This document shows positions 35,873 through 47,870 of a stretch of 64,000 nt of DNA, piece by piece. Made by a program: the position numbers and the translations under genes. Source of the DNA: Adiantum capillus-veneris (Eukaryota > Streptophyta > Polypodiopsida > Polypodiales > Pteridaceae). The stretch covers positions 102,156,412 to 102,220,411 of the forward strand of contig CM043963.1 in assembly GCA_014529385.2 (NCBI GenBank). Direction: 5' to 3'. Under the pieces are notes generated by a model. It was not told where the DNA came from and did no database searches. It saw only the letters and a program-made list of their open reading frames with translations. Position 1 is the first letter of the stretch. The number at the start of each line of letters is the position of its first letter.

Positions 35873-37382
35873 ATGAACGAAGGTCGGGAGGAGATTTTAG
35901 AGGAAAGTCCAAGTGAAAAGCTATTGGTTGCTATGATGGATGGTGGTGACATGGAAGTGTACACCAAAGCATATGAAATATTCAACCCTTTGTTTGATCT
36001 TGCAGTTTTGCTAGACAATTTGAAGGACTTTTTGTCAGAAGAATTCAAAGAGTTTGAAGAGACAGTTGAAGGCAAGTGTTTGGTTTTAGATGGCAAGACT
36101 TATTGCCATCTAACCGAATTTACTACCAACTCAATTGAGAAAGGCAAAGTAACAAGGAGGTTTGGAAGATTTTCTAAGAAGACTTCCTTTGTTTGTCCAC
36201 CTACCATTTTTGTCAATTACATTCAAAGCCTTGCAACCTTGTTCCAAAAGAAGTTGCCTTTCTTTTCTTTTTGTTCCTTAAAGTTGACATTCAAGGCAAA
36301 TCTGATGAAGTGAAAGATACAGATGAAGAGGTAACAAATAAAAATGTTTCCACAGTTTTGCAGCTTGAGAAAAGTGAAATTCTAGAAGAGCAGGAAATTG
36401 ATGTTGCAGCTGAGGATCAGGAGAGTGCAAATTTTGATGTGGCTCAATTTAGAGCTAGTACTGTCATTGATGAGCCAACATATGAGGTAGAGGTGTCTGA
36501 AGCTTCTCTTACTATTCCAAACCTTCCCTACTTCTATATCAATGGAAAAGAGTATATCCCTCTCCATCATATCCAATGTCTGCTTAATATGAGGGAGGAC
36601 TACTGTATTGCAACCATTTCTGAAGCTTCTGAGGTGGCCAAAGATTTTATTGACATAGAAGAAGAGTCAAAAGAGGAGTTTTTGGCACTTGATCTTCAGA
36701 CATCCAATAAAGATTTTCTTTGTGCTCCTGATGCACTTGCTCTATGCATGAGAAGAGTGGAAGAGGAGAAACCTTCCCTCAAAGATGAGGATTTTGAGAA
36801 GAGACTTGTTGAGCTTGGCATCCAATCTTTTGGCAGAGACTTTAAGCTGAAAAATTTTGGAAAGGAAGTTGACATAAGAGAGATGACCGGATCATGCAAT
36901 CTCCTTCAAGAAAAAGTCATTGCCGAGGATGAGTTGCAAAAGGTAGATTTAGTTTCACCTTGATCTCCATTCTGAAATCTTGCTTTTTTTAAATTTTTTT
37001 TTTAATTACTCATTATGTCTTGTTTTGCAGATTGAACTCCTTGACAAAGACAATTTTCTTGGGAGAGATAAAGGCTCGAGAGGGAAAGCAATAGAGGGCT
37101 CTTCAAGAAGGGATGCCTCCTCTCTCATGCACTACATGTGTACATTGGATAGTGCCACCTTCTTCTTTTCACATGCAGTATTCTGAAGATCCTGAGTTGC
37201 CAATATTTTCCCTAAAGATCATGCTACTTGAGAGAGCAGCAGCACTTAGAATATTTGGGTATGCTGCAGGATTCAATGCCTCAAGAGCAGGATACTTTCT
37301 TTGCTACTCTAGCTATGCAGTAGCACAGCTGAGGAGACAAATGTCAACCTTCTTGGGGGCTATAAAAGAAGAAAGTTTTTGA
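35873..37382 (+). pseudogene. Acidic protein of unknown function, divergent partner of the histone/ULP gene
   Basis: I do not recognise this protein. The ATG at 35873 opens MNEGREEILEESPSEKLL. The first frame ends at 36313; a frameshift or unresolved intron near 36260-36285 joins it to the frame starting VDIQGKSDEVKD. That frame is strongly acidic and contains SIM-like hydrophobic/acidic patches such as DFIDIEEESKEE, and the segment PYFYINGKEYIPLHHIQCLL. A clear GT..AG intron (36943-37030, phase 0) joins DELQK to IELLDKDNFLG. A second frame change near 37140-37180 leads to SEDPELPIFSLKIMLLERAA and a stop at 37380-37382. Introns and the shared promoter array suggest it belongs with the minus-strand histone/ULP gene. 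Confidence 0.55.
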
Positions 37383-37574
37383 GATATAGGGGTGACATGC
37401 CTAGAGATATGAAAAAAAATCAAAAACTGATGTAAATTTGACAATTTTTTGCACCAAAATATCTTTTTTGAATTTGGATCTCTTTAGAAAGTACAAAGTT
37501 TCAAAGTGAAGCATTAATCTCCATCTGTGGTTGAGCAACATGGTTGTTTGATCTCATCCGTTGTAATTGCCTCC

Positions 37575-38790
37575 TATAGAACCAATTGAATAATTCCTTT
37601 AGTGCATTGCTCCTTCATTGTCCCCCTCCCTTTCTCGTACATTTGAAAAAAGAAGTCCTCGCTTGATAATGAGATTTTTCCATTCCCTGAGTATTCCATG
37701 TTGCAAGGGGTCCTTGTTTTGCAAAATATGGTCCATGCAGGTACAAAATATGCTATAAATAAATAAAAAAGTTACTTTAAATCAATAGGATGCAATGTAA
37801 AATACTATCCAGACTTTAGAAAGTAATTGAATACTCACCAAGTAATATGTGATGTCTTTTGCTCCCCTAGCATCTGTAATGGCAGTTATTAAAAGCTTTA
37901 TCGTCTTTTTAAAGTCATCTGCATAAGTAGCAGAGCTAACTTGTTGTCTCAAAAATTTCAAAAAATTGTCGAGCTTCTTCCACACTTCCATGCGTTTGTT
38001 GGCTACATCTGGTCTACTTTTGACATTGGTTGTTATTACACAAAGATCCTTCCAGCAGTTCCACATAGCATCAACATGTTTGTTGTCATGGTTACTCAAA
38101 AATCTTCTGGCTTTTGCTCCACCCATTGAAACATCTTACAAAACATCACCCGTTCCTTTTGAAAGAGTAGGATATTTTTTTAGATGCACTTGACCACCAT
38201 GAAAACCCATTTGAGAGAGCAAAGCCTCGCATTTTTCTATTCACTCATCTGCAAGTTTAGTTGGCTTAATAGAATATGCATAATCAAGATGGAGTCGAAG
38301 CAATTTGTCCAAGATTCTAATCTCTGCATGCATTGTACATATATGTATATTTTTAAAATCTATTGTTAGAATTGGATCCCAAATCACAGAAGAGATGGGT
38401 AGTCGATGACGTTTACACTATTTCTCGATGGTGGTTTTCCAACCTCGTGTTCTGCAAGCCATCCTTTTGTTCCAGTGCTTTCCATGCAATATAGACATGG
38501 ATACTTAGTATTGGCACCTCCACATACACCAAACATGCACTATAATTCTTTTAGGTCGGCACTCAAGTTCCATTCTACAAAAAAGTCACCCACGCCATCT
38601 ACACAGAGTTTTTCACCTGCATTTTGGTCCTGTATAACAGAAGGGACATCGGTCTGCAAAAAGAGCCATTTCAATGTATCGTGATTTTCTACTGGTATTT
38701 GAGCTGCTCCGATCCACCAAATCTCCATTTCTGATTGAGTTTTGTGGTATGGGACCACACTAATGCAAACCAATCAAGCGAGCACATCTA
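37575..38790 (-). pseudogene. DDE transposase-like remnant with CxxC insert
   Basis: The minus strand reads AAQIPVENHDTLKWLFLQT, then NLSADLKEL and CMFGVCGGANTKYPCLYCM: an Asp followed by a CxxC motif, as in CxxC-type DDE transposases. Next come ICTMHAEIRILDKLLRL and GGAKARRFLSNHDNKHVD. An 86-bp GT..AG intron (37838-37753) follows, then WNTQGMEKSHYQAR with a candidate catalytic Glu and FFKCTRKGGG. Several stops (TAG after KEL, TGA after PSLL, others) and a frameshift near 38390 break it, and the N-terminus with the first Asp is missing. The superfamily is not certain. It is convergent with the acidic gene and could be the mobilising enzyme of the whole 33-38.8 kb unit. Confidence 0.55.
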
Positions 38791-40110
38791 GAATGCCGAT
38801 ACTCATGTGTAATCAATGTGGCATAGATCATTTGATTGCCCAATTTCTAAATAATCTAAATGTGCCGAAGATCATGCCATTAAACTTGATTGAGGTTATC
38901 AAGGAGCCATCACAAAGTACACCTGTGGTACCAATAAACGTACTCACACGATTGATGCTCCAAAAACAAAATTATATTCTTCAAGAAAGAGACAGGCATC
39001 AATTGCCCAATCTTAGAAGAAGAAGAAAACACGAAGGAAGAGATTGTAAAAAGCAGCGAAGTCAGACCCCAGTTCAAAGACCAACATAGGGACTGGTGAC
39101 AGCCTCGTATGTATGAACGACGTTGAAGAGGATTCTGAGTCAAGTGAAACCATGGAGACCAAAATAACCACTAGGAAAGAAAACAACAAGGAAGATTGTC
39201 ATGAGCCACAATGGCCAAGATCCAAGAAGAAGATAGGAACTTATCCAAACCCTACAGAGGAAAGTCAAGCAATTAAGGAGTTTGGTAGAAGATACCCAAA
39301 GGGATCTAGAACCATCACCTAGGAAGATCCAGATGAAAAGAGACATTGTTCCCTACGCAACAACAACCTCACAAAGTCCATAGACCCCTAGCCATACCTA
39401 GTGTCATCCAAGAAGAAATTGACTTAAAGTCATGGGAAAGTGGGCGTACTCACTTCTTGTTGGAAAGAATGTTTACAGAGGGACTACCTGACGCTATCAA
39501 AGAAATGGATCTTCCCCATGTCAAGGGACTGAAGCCCAAAAGGTGCCGTTAAATATTGCCAAATTGATGAATTTCATGGCTTTAGAAGTTAGAACCACCA
39601 TCATGTTCAAACTATATGGAGACCCTGAGCTATTCTTAGCTCTTTGAGCTTTCCTCAATAGAGAACTGAAGTGGGCTACCACAATTTGCACAGATGGATG
39701 GAGCTAGGGATGCCAATAGGGGAGGAACACTTAGATCCACAACCCAACCTAGATGAGAACCTTGTTGTAAAAATACATGTTAACAAGTTAGGATAATACA
39801 TTGAGGGTGATGAATCCAATGTAAGTGAAGGGAATCCTTGATGGTGGCACTGGGGTTAGCATTATGACTAAAAACTGATTCGAAACTATGGGAAGACCTC
39901 ACCTTGGGACCACAACCATAGTAGTAAAGATGGCCAATGGGTCTATTGTTAAACCTATTGGGATGCTAGAAGATCTCAAGATCAAGATCTTTGGACATAA
40001 AATAAGAAATACCTTCATTGTTATGGATTTATCCAAGCACACTATGGCATCTGAGATGATCTTAGGACGTCCTTTCATGAGGGAAGCAAAAATGGTGCAT
40101 GACTAGTCTA
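38790..40110 (+). pseudogene. Element H gag tail and retropepsin
   Basis: A degenerate zinc knuckle (CNQCGIDHLIAQF, last Cys lost) opens the element. Basic and acidic gag-like frames follow in pieces (38742-39089, 39113-39322, 39346-39552). The protease active site reads LDGGTGVSIM near 39840 and its C-terminal signature ASEMILGRPFM near 40045-40080. Stop codons separate the pieces. Confidence 0.7.
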
Positions 40111-40855
40111 AAAACCATGTCTACTTGCAGTTCCAAGATTTTGCCATTTGAGTGGATTTTATAACTAGTCGAGCACATCCTCTAGGAAATAGGTTTATAA
40201 TTGATCATAGATCTAACACCGCATTTCACTCGGGCCCATTGCAGTATTGTTACACATGTAAAGTGGACACTGATGTTGGGGAAGATTCTCCTTATATGGA
40301 TTTTCTACCTAGGATGACTGAGTCGGACAATGTGGATTGGGTCCACTTAGCAGCAACCATAGACACTTAGGGAAATAGGGGGACGACTTGGGTAACACCT
40401 GAGGGGGATAAAATGCCACCACTCGTACCCTTAAATATGCTAGACGCAATGCATATAGCTTCTGATGACCCCACTAGCGTCTCACAAGACTATAGCCCAC
40501 AGGATTTGGAGTTAGAATGATCAATTGAAATTGACTGCAAGGACAAAGAATCTAAGTTAAATCTTAATGCAAATGTGGGGACAAACCATTCAGGGCCCAG
40601 TGGTACCCTAGATGACAATCTATCCAAGGGAGCAGAAGACACAAGTAGCGATTCATCTAGTGACTCTTCACTAGAGATTGGCCGTAATCAAAAATTAGAC
40701 AAGAAGAGTTGATAAATAAGAGGCGATGATATCGAGCAAATGTGCATGCTATAATAAATGAACAGAAATCTACCGTAGAATGGCTTAATTATACAGGGAC
40801 ATGTGATGCTCATCGAAAGTTGGTAGATAACTGGGGTGAATACCTTTAAAGCGTT

Positions 40856-42500
40856 ATGTGGTGTAGTCCACAACCCATTGACGTAGCACAACTAGAGGCT
40901 ACAAAGAAGCCAAAGTTGAGCCGTATCGTAAGGAGACAACAAAATCAAGAGTTTGCTCAACAACAAAAGGAATCGAAAGTGAAATCACAGTCCATAGAAC
41001 AACAGGACCCCACAGACTTACACCCTGCACCTGAACATTTCAAATCCTACACCACAGAGGAACGTAAGGTTGTGTATATGAAGGCTCAAAGAAAACCTAT
41101 CGGTGGAAGCAATGGAGTTTATGACGATCCAATGATAATTAAGAAAATAGAGTTAGCAGACCCAGGAGAAGAGTCCAAATCTATTCTCATTGCCCAAGAT
41201 CTGACAGAGACTGAGGAGTGTGTACTTAAAGAACTTCTCAAGGAATTCAGGGATATATTTTCTTGGACATATCATGATATGAAAGGTGTTCCACCTTCCG
41301 TGGTGCAACACACAATCCCCATGAATAGCATGGCTGAACTAGCTCAGCAATGACCCTACCCAATGAATCCTAAATATGCAAAGATCATTCAAGAAGAGAA
41401 TGAAAAGCTTGTGAAATGCGGATTCATATACCCTATTGAGCACTTAAAATGGGTGTCTCCAATCGTGATTGTGCCAAAAAAGAATGGAAAACTCAAAGTG
41501 TGCGTGGATCTCAAGAAGGTCAATGTCGCCACTAGGAGGGACCATTAACCTTGCCATAGTCAGAACATGTGCTTGAAGAGTTCCAGGAAAGGAAGCTTAT
41601 AGCTTTTTAAATGGGTACTCTGGATACAATCAAATCACAATTGCACTAGATGATCAAGCTAAAACAGCCTTTATAATCAAATTTGGAGTGTTCACATTTC
41701 GTGTTATGGCTTTTGGCTTAACCAATGCCCCTCCTACCTTTCAAAGATTAATAAACACTGCTTTTTGAGAATATTTGAGGGAGTTTTGCGAAGCTTTCTT
41801 AGATGACCTTTGTGTTTATTCCTCTTGGAAAGAACATCTATCATGCTTACAAAAAGTGTTTGAGAAGTGCAAATTGTATTGCATCTCTTTAAACCCTTTC
41901 AAATGTCAATTTTGGGTTAAACATGGAGTCATTTTAGGGCATATAGTGTCCAAAAATGGGATTTCCACATAGGAGAGCAAAATAAAATCCATTGCTAAAT
42001 TGCCACCACCTACGAACTATAAAGGAGTTTAAAGGTTCATGGGCCATGTTGGTTATTATCGATGGTTTATTTTAAACTTTGCCAAGATAGCTCGTCCGTT
42101 GTACAAGCTTCTTATTGAGTTCCACTGGACCGCGGAGTGTGACCATGCTTATGAGTCATTGAAAAAGACCTTGACAAGTGCTCCTATTCTACAAGTGCCC
42201 AATTGGAATGTAATTTTCCATGTGCATATTGATGCATTGAACTTTGCTATAAGGTGTGTTCTAGCTCAACCAGGGGAATAAACTATCCCATTAGCTTTGC
42301 AAGTTGTCAATTGAATGATGCCAAGAGAAACTACACCACTATACAGAGGGAAGGTTTAGGTATGATTTACGCAGTGAAGAGATTTTGCTACTACCTTCTT
42401 GCCAACAAGTTTTTTTTATATGTGGATCATCAAGCCTTGTTGTATCTAGTAAATAAACCTTGTTCCACGGGAAGAATTACACGATAGTTGTTAATTCTCC
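40856..42500 (+). pseudogene. Element H reverse transcriptase and RNase H
   Basis: LKEFRDIFSWTYHDMKGV and VVQHTIPM open the RT. FIYPIEHLKWVSPIVIVPKK, AFGLTNAPPTFQRL, and the catalytic FLDDLCVYSS near 41797-41820 follow, then LGHIVSKNGI and the RNase H entry VHIDALNFAIRCVLAQ. The RNase H segment reads QREGLGMIYAVKRFCYYLL and FLYVDHQALLYLVNK. Stops occur near 41352, 41546, 41768, 41970 and 42280, with frameshifts near 41560 and 42270. The 40111-40855 interval is decayed linker with no domain. Confidence 0.82.
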
Positions 42501-43153
42501 TTGAGTTTGATTTTACCGTTGTGGTGAGACCTGGTAAAAGACATGTCTTGGCAGATTATTTGTCTCGCATACCCAATGGTGAAGCCTCTACTAGAGTTGA
42601 TGATGAATTGCCCGATACTTCCTTATATCTAGTCGAGACCATGCCTGAATGGAGTGAGAAGATTGTGAACTTTCTAGTTAATGGTTTTCCACCCAAAGAG
42701 CTTCGTAAGGATATAGCTCAAAAATTGTTAAAAGAATGTGAACCTTATTCTCTCATTGCAGGAACTCTCTACAGGCAAGGACGATATGCTTAGACATTGT
42801 GCCTGTGAGGATGCGTATTTATACATACTGCAAGAAGCCCACATGGGTATAGCTGAAAGAAATTTCTCAGGGGAACTAACAACTAGAAAGGTGTTGCAAT
42901 CAGGCTATTGGTGGCCTACCTTATTCAGGATGCATCACTTTTTACAAAAGGATGTGATGTATGCCAACATTACAAGATCACACAACAAAAGGATAAGATG
43001 CCCTTACATCTTGTTAAAGTGACTTAACCATTTGAAAAATGGGGTTTAGACTTTGTAGGCCCAATTAGTCCAGCAGCTCATAGCTCTCAGTCTTGATATA
43101 TTATAGTTGTCATTGACTATGTGACAAAGTGGGCGAAAGCCAAGGCGACACGT
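42488..43153 (+). pseudogene. Element H RNase H tail and integrase first half
   Basis: LILLEFDFTVVVRPGKRHVLADYLSR ends the RNase H/tether region. The integrase zinc-finger region (ARKVLQSGYWWP in a shifted frame) and the start of the core (FEKWGLDFVGPIS, VVIDYVTKWAKAKAT) follow in broken frames. It is cut at the ACGT target site by element E and resumes at 50943. Confidence 0.78.
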
Positions 43154-44286
43154 TGTGAGCGGGATGGAAACACACACAATGCCTCTATAATCACCCGACA
43201 CACACTCTTGAGATGATACACACACACACACACACTATGGGGCACCACTCGGCTTACACAACCCACTTGGCTGAGATAGGGAACACACCGATGGAGTGAG
43301 AGGTTAGAGATTATCCATTTGCCCACTCAACACAAAGAGACACACACACACACACCCAAAAAACTCAGCTCAAAAGAGGAGAATTTTTTATGTTTAGATA
43401 CAATTGAGCTTGGGCCAACACCAATGGGGCAAATAGCTCACACAATATGGATGAATTATGCCAAATACAATCACAAATTTGAACAGAGGCTTCGCTCACA
43501 GGAGAAACTTACACAGCCAAAACAAAAAGAAAAAGTGAGGAATGTGGCAAAATGGACAGCACCATTGTGTCCGGAGCGACCAAAAATCCCAGTCTACAAT
43601 ATCAAAGTGCTCAAATGCGACCTCGGATGAGCAGTTTATGGCCAAAACATGCTCCAAAAACAGCAAAAACTCAGTTGTAGCTGTTCCTCCTCTTCTCTCT
43701 ATGTTTTGCTTAGGTTTTTCAGTTTCCACACTTCACTTTATCCCTTGGGTACCTTTGGCCTTTTGATTGACCTCAAACGGACCGAACATGCCAAAAAATG
43801 GCCACGTAGTGCATTTTTGTTACATTTTTGCATCATCCGCACACCTGGCACTCAATTTTTTCCAATAATGCATCCCGCAACCACATGAAGTGGCCCCCAA
43901 ATACAGTTCTCATGATGACCTTTTTTCATAATTATCATAAGAAAACACCCATGTTGTGTCCGTACTTATCCACGTGCAAGTATTGACCCCATTCGACCTC
44001 CTGACACCACTAGATGCCATCTGACGCACCTGCTTATCTCATGTCTTCGGCCCACGGATAGCTTCCTCAAGAAGTTTTACACGCTATCAACTCCTCATTA
44101 ATATAGAAAAAACACACTGGTACTGGTGATAGTGAAAATCGATGCACTATGTACATGTTGTCCTACCTGTACACATGTGGGCCCCACGTAACTACCTGGC
44201 TCTGGAAAATGGGCAATTCTTTATTTGATGCACCATGCATGTGTATGTACATATGTGCAATCACTTTTTTCAAAAAACTCCTAACA
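43154..44286 (-). repeat. 3' LTR of gypsy element E
   Basis: 1133 bp, TGTGAGCGGG to CTCCTAACA in plus orientation, homologous to 49751-50942 and to the solo LTR at 23199-24362. It contains a short CA tract at ~43216-43236. The polypurine tract lies just inside at ~44290-44305 (complement AGGGGATGGG). Confidence 0.92.
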
Positions 44287-44314
44287 TAATTTGCCCATCC
44301 CCTAGCCTGCTAGA

Positions 44315-45511
44315 TCATTCATGATCAGTAGCAACAAAAAGAGATATGAGACTCGCCGCGTCATAGGTCTCCTCATCCCTCACATACATTACTTGTTCTA
44401 CAAACAGCTCATCTTGCTCCACCATCATCAATCTAGCATGATACAATTTAAGACGCAATCCATTTACCCTTGACTTATGTAGAATCCCATCCAGGTTAGC
44501 CAACTAATATGTACCATTCGGAAAACACTCCACTACCTTGAAAGGGCCTTCCCACTTAATTTGAAACTTCTTTTGGAATGTCTTGTCCAGCTTACTGTTG
44601 TAGTGCAAAACCAAGTCATGTTTCTTGATACCCTTACTTTTGATCTTTTCATTTATCTTTTCTAAAGCCTTATCTTGCATCTGCCCATAATGTTCCAATG
44701 CACTCATCCTATCCAGTTGAACCTCTTGTAATTGTAAGAGCCTCTCTTTGAATGCATCATTAGGCAGCCCAAGAAACTTCTCTAGCATCTTGACTGCAGG
44801 CAACTCTACTTCCACAGGCAATAGTGCTTCCTTTCCATATACCAAATGAAATGGAGTAAACCATGTACCTGTCTTTACCGAAGTACGGTAAGCCCATAAT
44901 GCACTAGGCAATTCCAAATCCCAATTCTTTCTTTGGTGCTTTGTCACTATCGCAAGAATTTGTACCAACTCACCGTTGAATCTTTCATTTAAGCCATTAC
45001 ATTGTGGATAATAAGGAGTGGTATGCCGGTGCCTAATCTTTATGTTCACGCATAAAAAGTCTAGCAGTTTAGCTCTAAATCCTAGCCCCTTGTCCGAAAG
45101 TAGCTATAGTGGCACCCCAAACTTGCAACATATTTCATCGTACACAAATTTTGCCTCATCCTTTGCAGGGATTTGTTTTACTACTATAGCCTCTACCCAT
45201 CTAGAGAGATAGTCCGCTGTAGTCAAAATATAGCTTTTGCCCCTGCTTGTGATAGGTAATGGACCTAATGCATCAATCCCCCACTTTTCAAACACATCAA
45301 ATGCCATAATGGTTTTTCGTAGCTCTGGCTTCAACACTCTCTTCCCAAATGCTTGACACCTATTGCAAGACCTACACCAATGGTGAACATCCTTGTGCAA
45401 ACTAGTCCAATATACATACCCCTCTTGCAATATCTTATGCAAGGTGATCTTTAGAGCAAAATGTCCGCCACATGCGCCTTCATGATTCCTTTCCATCACT
45501 CTATAAAGCAA
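44315..45511 (-). pseudogene. Element E integrase
   Basis: The zinc finger has the C-pair in WCRSCNRCQ and an upstream His pair (45360-45490). The core reads FEKWGIDALGP, LLSDKGLGF (Lys in place of the usual Arg or Asn) and CNGLNERFNGE for the third acidic residue. A TAG near 45104 separates the halves. The C-terminal part (WAYRTSVKTG, FHLVYGKEALLPVEVE, KWEGPFKV) runs to ~44504, then past another stop to ~44400. No chromodomain is seen. Confidence 0.85.
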
Positions 45512-46916
45512 ATATTACATGGCCTCATATAATGGCTGCCCTTCCCCTTTTGCAATAGCATGGCTTCAATGGCATCATCCCCTACTAATGGATTTACATA
45601 AAACGCTTGCTCCCAATCAGGAGCCTGTATGGCTGATAGCCCCCCTAACACCTCTTTCACCTCTTGAAAAACTTCTTCACACTTGTCATCCCATTGCAAT
45701 GGATCATGCTTTGCCACTTGTTGTAATGGATAAAGGAGTTGTGAAGACAATGGAATAAACCGCGCCATGTACTTCATTTTGTGTATAAGGTTGCCAATTG
45801 CTTCGTACTTGTAGGTGATGGAAGAAGAATAATAGACTTAACCTTGTCTGGATCAGCCTCAATGCCATTTTCTGACACCATATGGCCCAATAACTTCACC
45901 CTTGGCTGTGCTAGATGACATTTCTTTGGATTTAGTTGTCCTCCACATTCATCATATCGAGCCAATTCCATCTGCAGCTTCTCATGGTGCTCAACCCTAC
46001 TGCTATAGACACAGAAGTCATCCATAAAATCTTTAACACAACTACCGGTGAATGCTTCCAATACCCAATTTGCTCTCTCTTGATAGAAAGATGTTACATT
46101 TGACAACCCAAATGGAAATACTATGTAGCAATAACAACCCCATGGTGTAATGAAAGTTGTGTTTGTTCGGTCTTTAAGGGCAATCTTCAATTGAAAATAG
46201 CCTGAAAAACCATCACACACATTGTACCTCTCATAACCAGCCACCACTGAATCCAAGATCTGATCGATGAATGGAAGAGGATATGGGTTCTTCTTAGTGG
46301 CTGCATTTAAGGGTTTAAAATCTACACAAATCCTCCACTTCCCATCCTTCTTTGGACTGACTACTACTGGACTCACCCATTTTGTGGTTGCCACTGGGAC
46401 TATGAACCCAGTCTTCAATGACTTGTCCACCTCTTCCCGCAAGGCTTCCATTTGATCTTGACCCATCCTTCTTAGCCTTTGTTGCACTGGCTTAGCATCT
46501 TCTTTCAGCTCTATATGCATCTCTTCTCCTTTGAACCCTCTAATCTCTTCATATGAAGGAATGAACAAATGAGGAAAACTAGCCAGCATGTGAAAATATA
46601 TCTCCTTCTCCATAGCTGAGAGGTCTCCACTGATCATTTGTGTCATCAATTCCTGCTTCTTTGACAATTCAACCTTGGTTTGCATCAGCCCTTCAATCAC
46701 TTGATAAGGCCCTTCACTTTCATCTTCAATCTCATTTGCAAATGCAACTAAACCAGACTCTTGGATTTCTTTGTCCATCAAAAGAAATGCAACATCAACA
46801 TCCTCATCACTGCTGGTAGTACTATCAATGTCCTCATCAGTCATTGTGGAATAGTCTTCATCACTAGACTCATCCTCATCTTCATAAAGTTCCTCCAATA
46901 CTTTCCTTGTGTCCAT
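45496..46916 (-). pseudogene. Element E reverse transcriptase (RNase H deleted)
   Basis: The 380-codon frame from 46916 carries an acidic linker, LRRMGQDQMEALREEVDKSL, WVSPVVVSPKKDGKWR, FGLSNVTSFYQ, the catalytic DFMDDFCVYSS near 46010-46040, and LGHMVSENGIEADPDKV. A frameshift near 45777 leads to the connection domain (KYMARFIPLSSQLLYPLQ, SHYMRP). There the sequence jumps near 45505-45525 directly to the integrase N-terminus, so RNase H and the tether are missing. Confidence 0.86.
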
Positions 46917-46976
46917 ATTATATAGCTTCTTGGCACGTGTCTTTCCATAGAGGCTAATTGTACCACGTCGCCAATC

Positions 46977-47870
46977 TTAAACAGCTCCCACTACACGTAA
47001 CCATGGTCTGCCCAATATAATAGGATATGCTCCCAACCCCGCTGGCATCACATGAAAATCAACGACCACCTTTGCATCATACGCCTCCAATTCTAAGCTC
47101 TTTACAACACCCAAACATTTTACTTTTCGATGGTTTGCCAATCTGATTCGAAAGCCTGACACCCCAGTCACTGTAAGACCCATCTTCTCAATGCATGAGT
47201 GTGTTATGACACATATTTTGGCTCCTCCATCAATATAGCCTTGTCCCAGATTTTTTCTTTTGTGCCACACATCTACGATTGAGAAAATTTCTAGTAGCTC
47301 ATCCATCACCAACACCTTCACTGAACCTCTCTCTAGTTCTTTCTCCATTGGGTTAACCATCCTCTTCCACTGCCGCTTTAGCTTAGGCACCATCTCTATA
47401 AGCTGCCCAAAAGTAACATCTACTTTCCTGCTTGTCAGATCCTCCTTCAAGTCATAGCTTAATTGCCCATCCCATAGTGGAAAATCTGAAACATGACACT
47501 TGCAATGAGCCCTTCTTTTCCTCTTGGCCTTGACATATTCGCCTTCATGGCTCTTTCCCTTCTTCTTGCTAGGATATGGGGCACTTCTTCCTTCCTTATC
47601 CTGTGTGGTCCTCTTTCCAATATGCATCACCAATGTATCTTCTAGCTTTGCTACCTTCTCCAAGGTGACCACACTTATCACTTTTGTCTTTCTCTTTTCC
47701 TCTTGGGTTAATCCACTGGTTCCTTCTTCTCCCTTAATCTCAATGCCATAATCATTTGACCTAGTTAGCACCTGCCTTGGAAATGGATACATGTCTCCCC
47801 CCATCCTTGGTGGCTTATCACATTGGGGGCTGATGTGGCCCAACTCTCCGCAATTATAACACGTGGGCGT
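46977..47870 (-). pseudogene. Element E zinc knuckle and retropepsin
   Basis: The zinc knuckle CYNCGELGHISPQC is at ~47820-47862. After a basic linker the protease reads YIDGGAKICVI near 47215-47240 and AYPIILGRPWLRV near 46995-47030. As in elements F and H, DGG replaces D(S/T)G. The frame stays open for 288 codons from the ATG at 47843. Confidence 0.82.
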
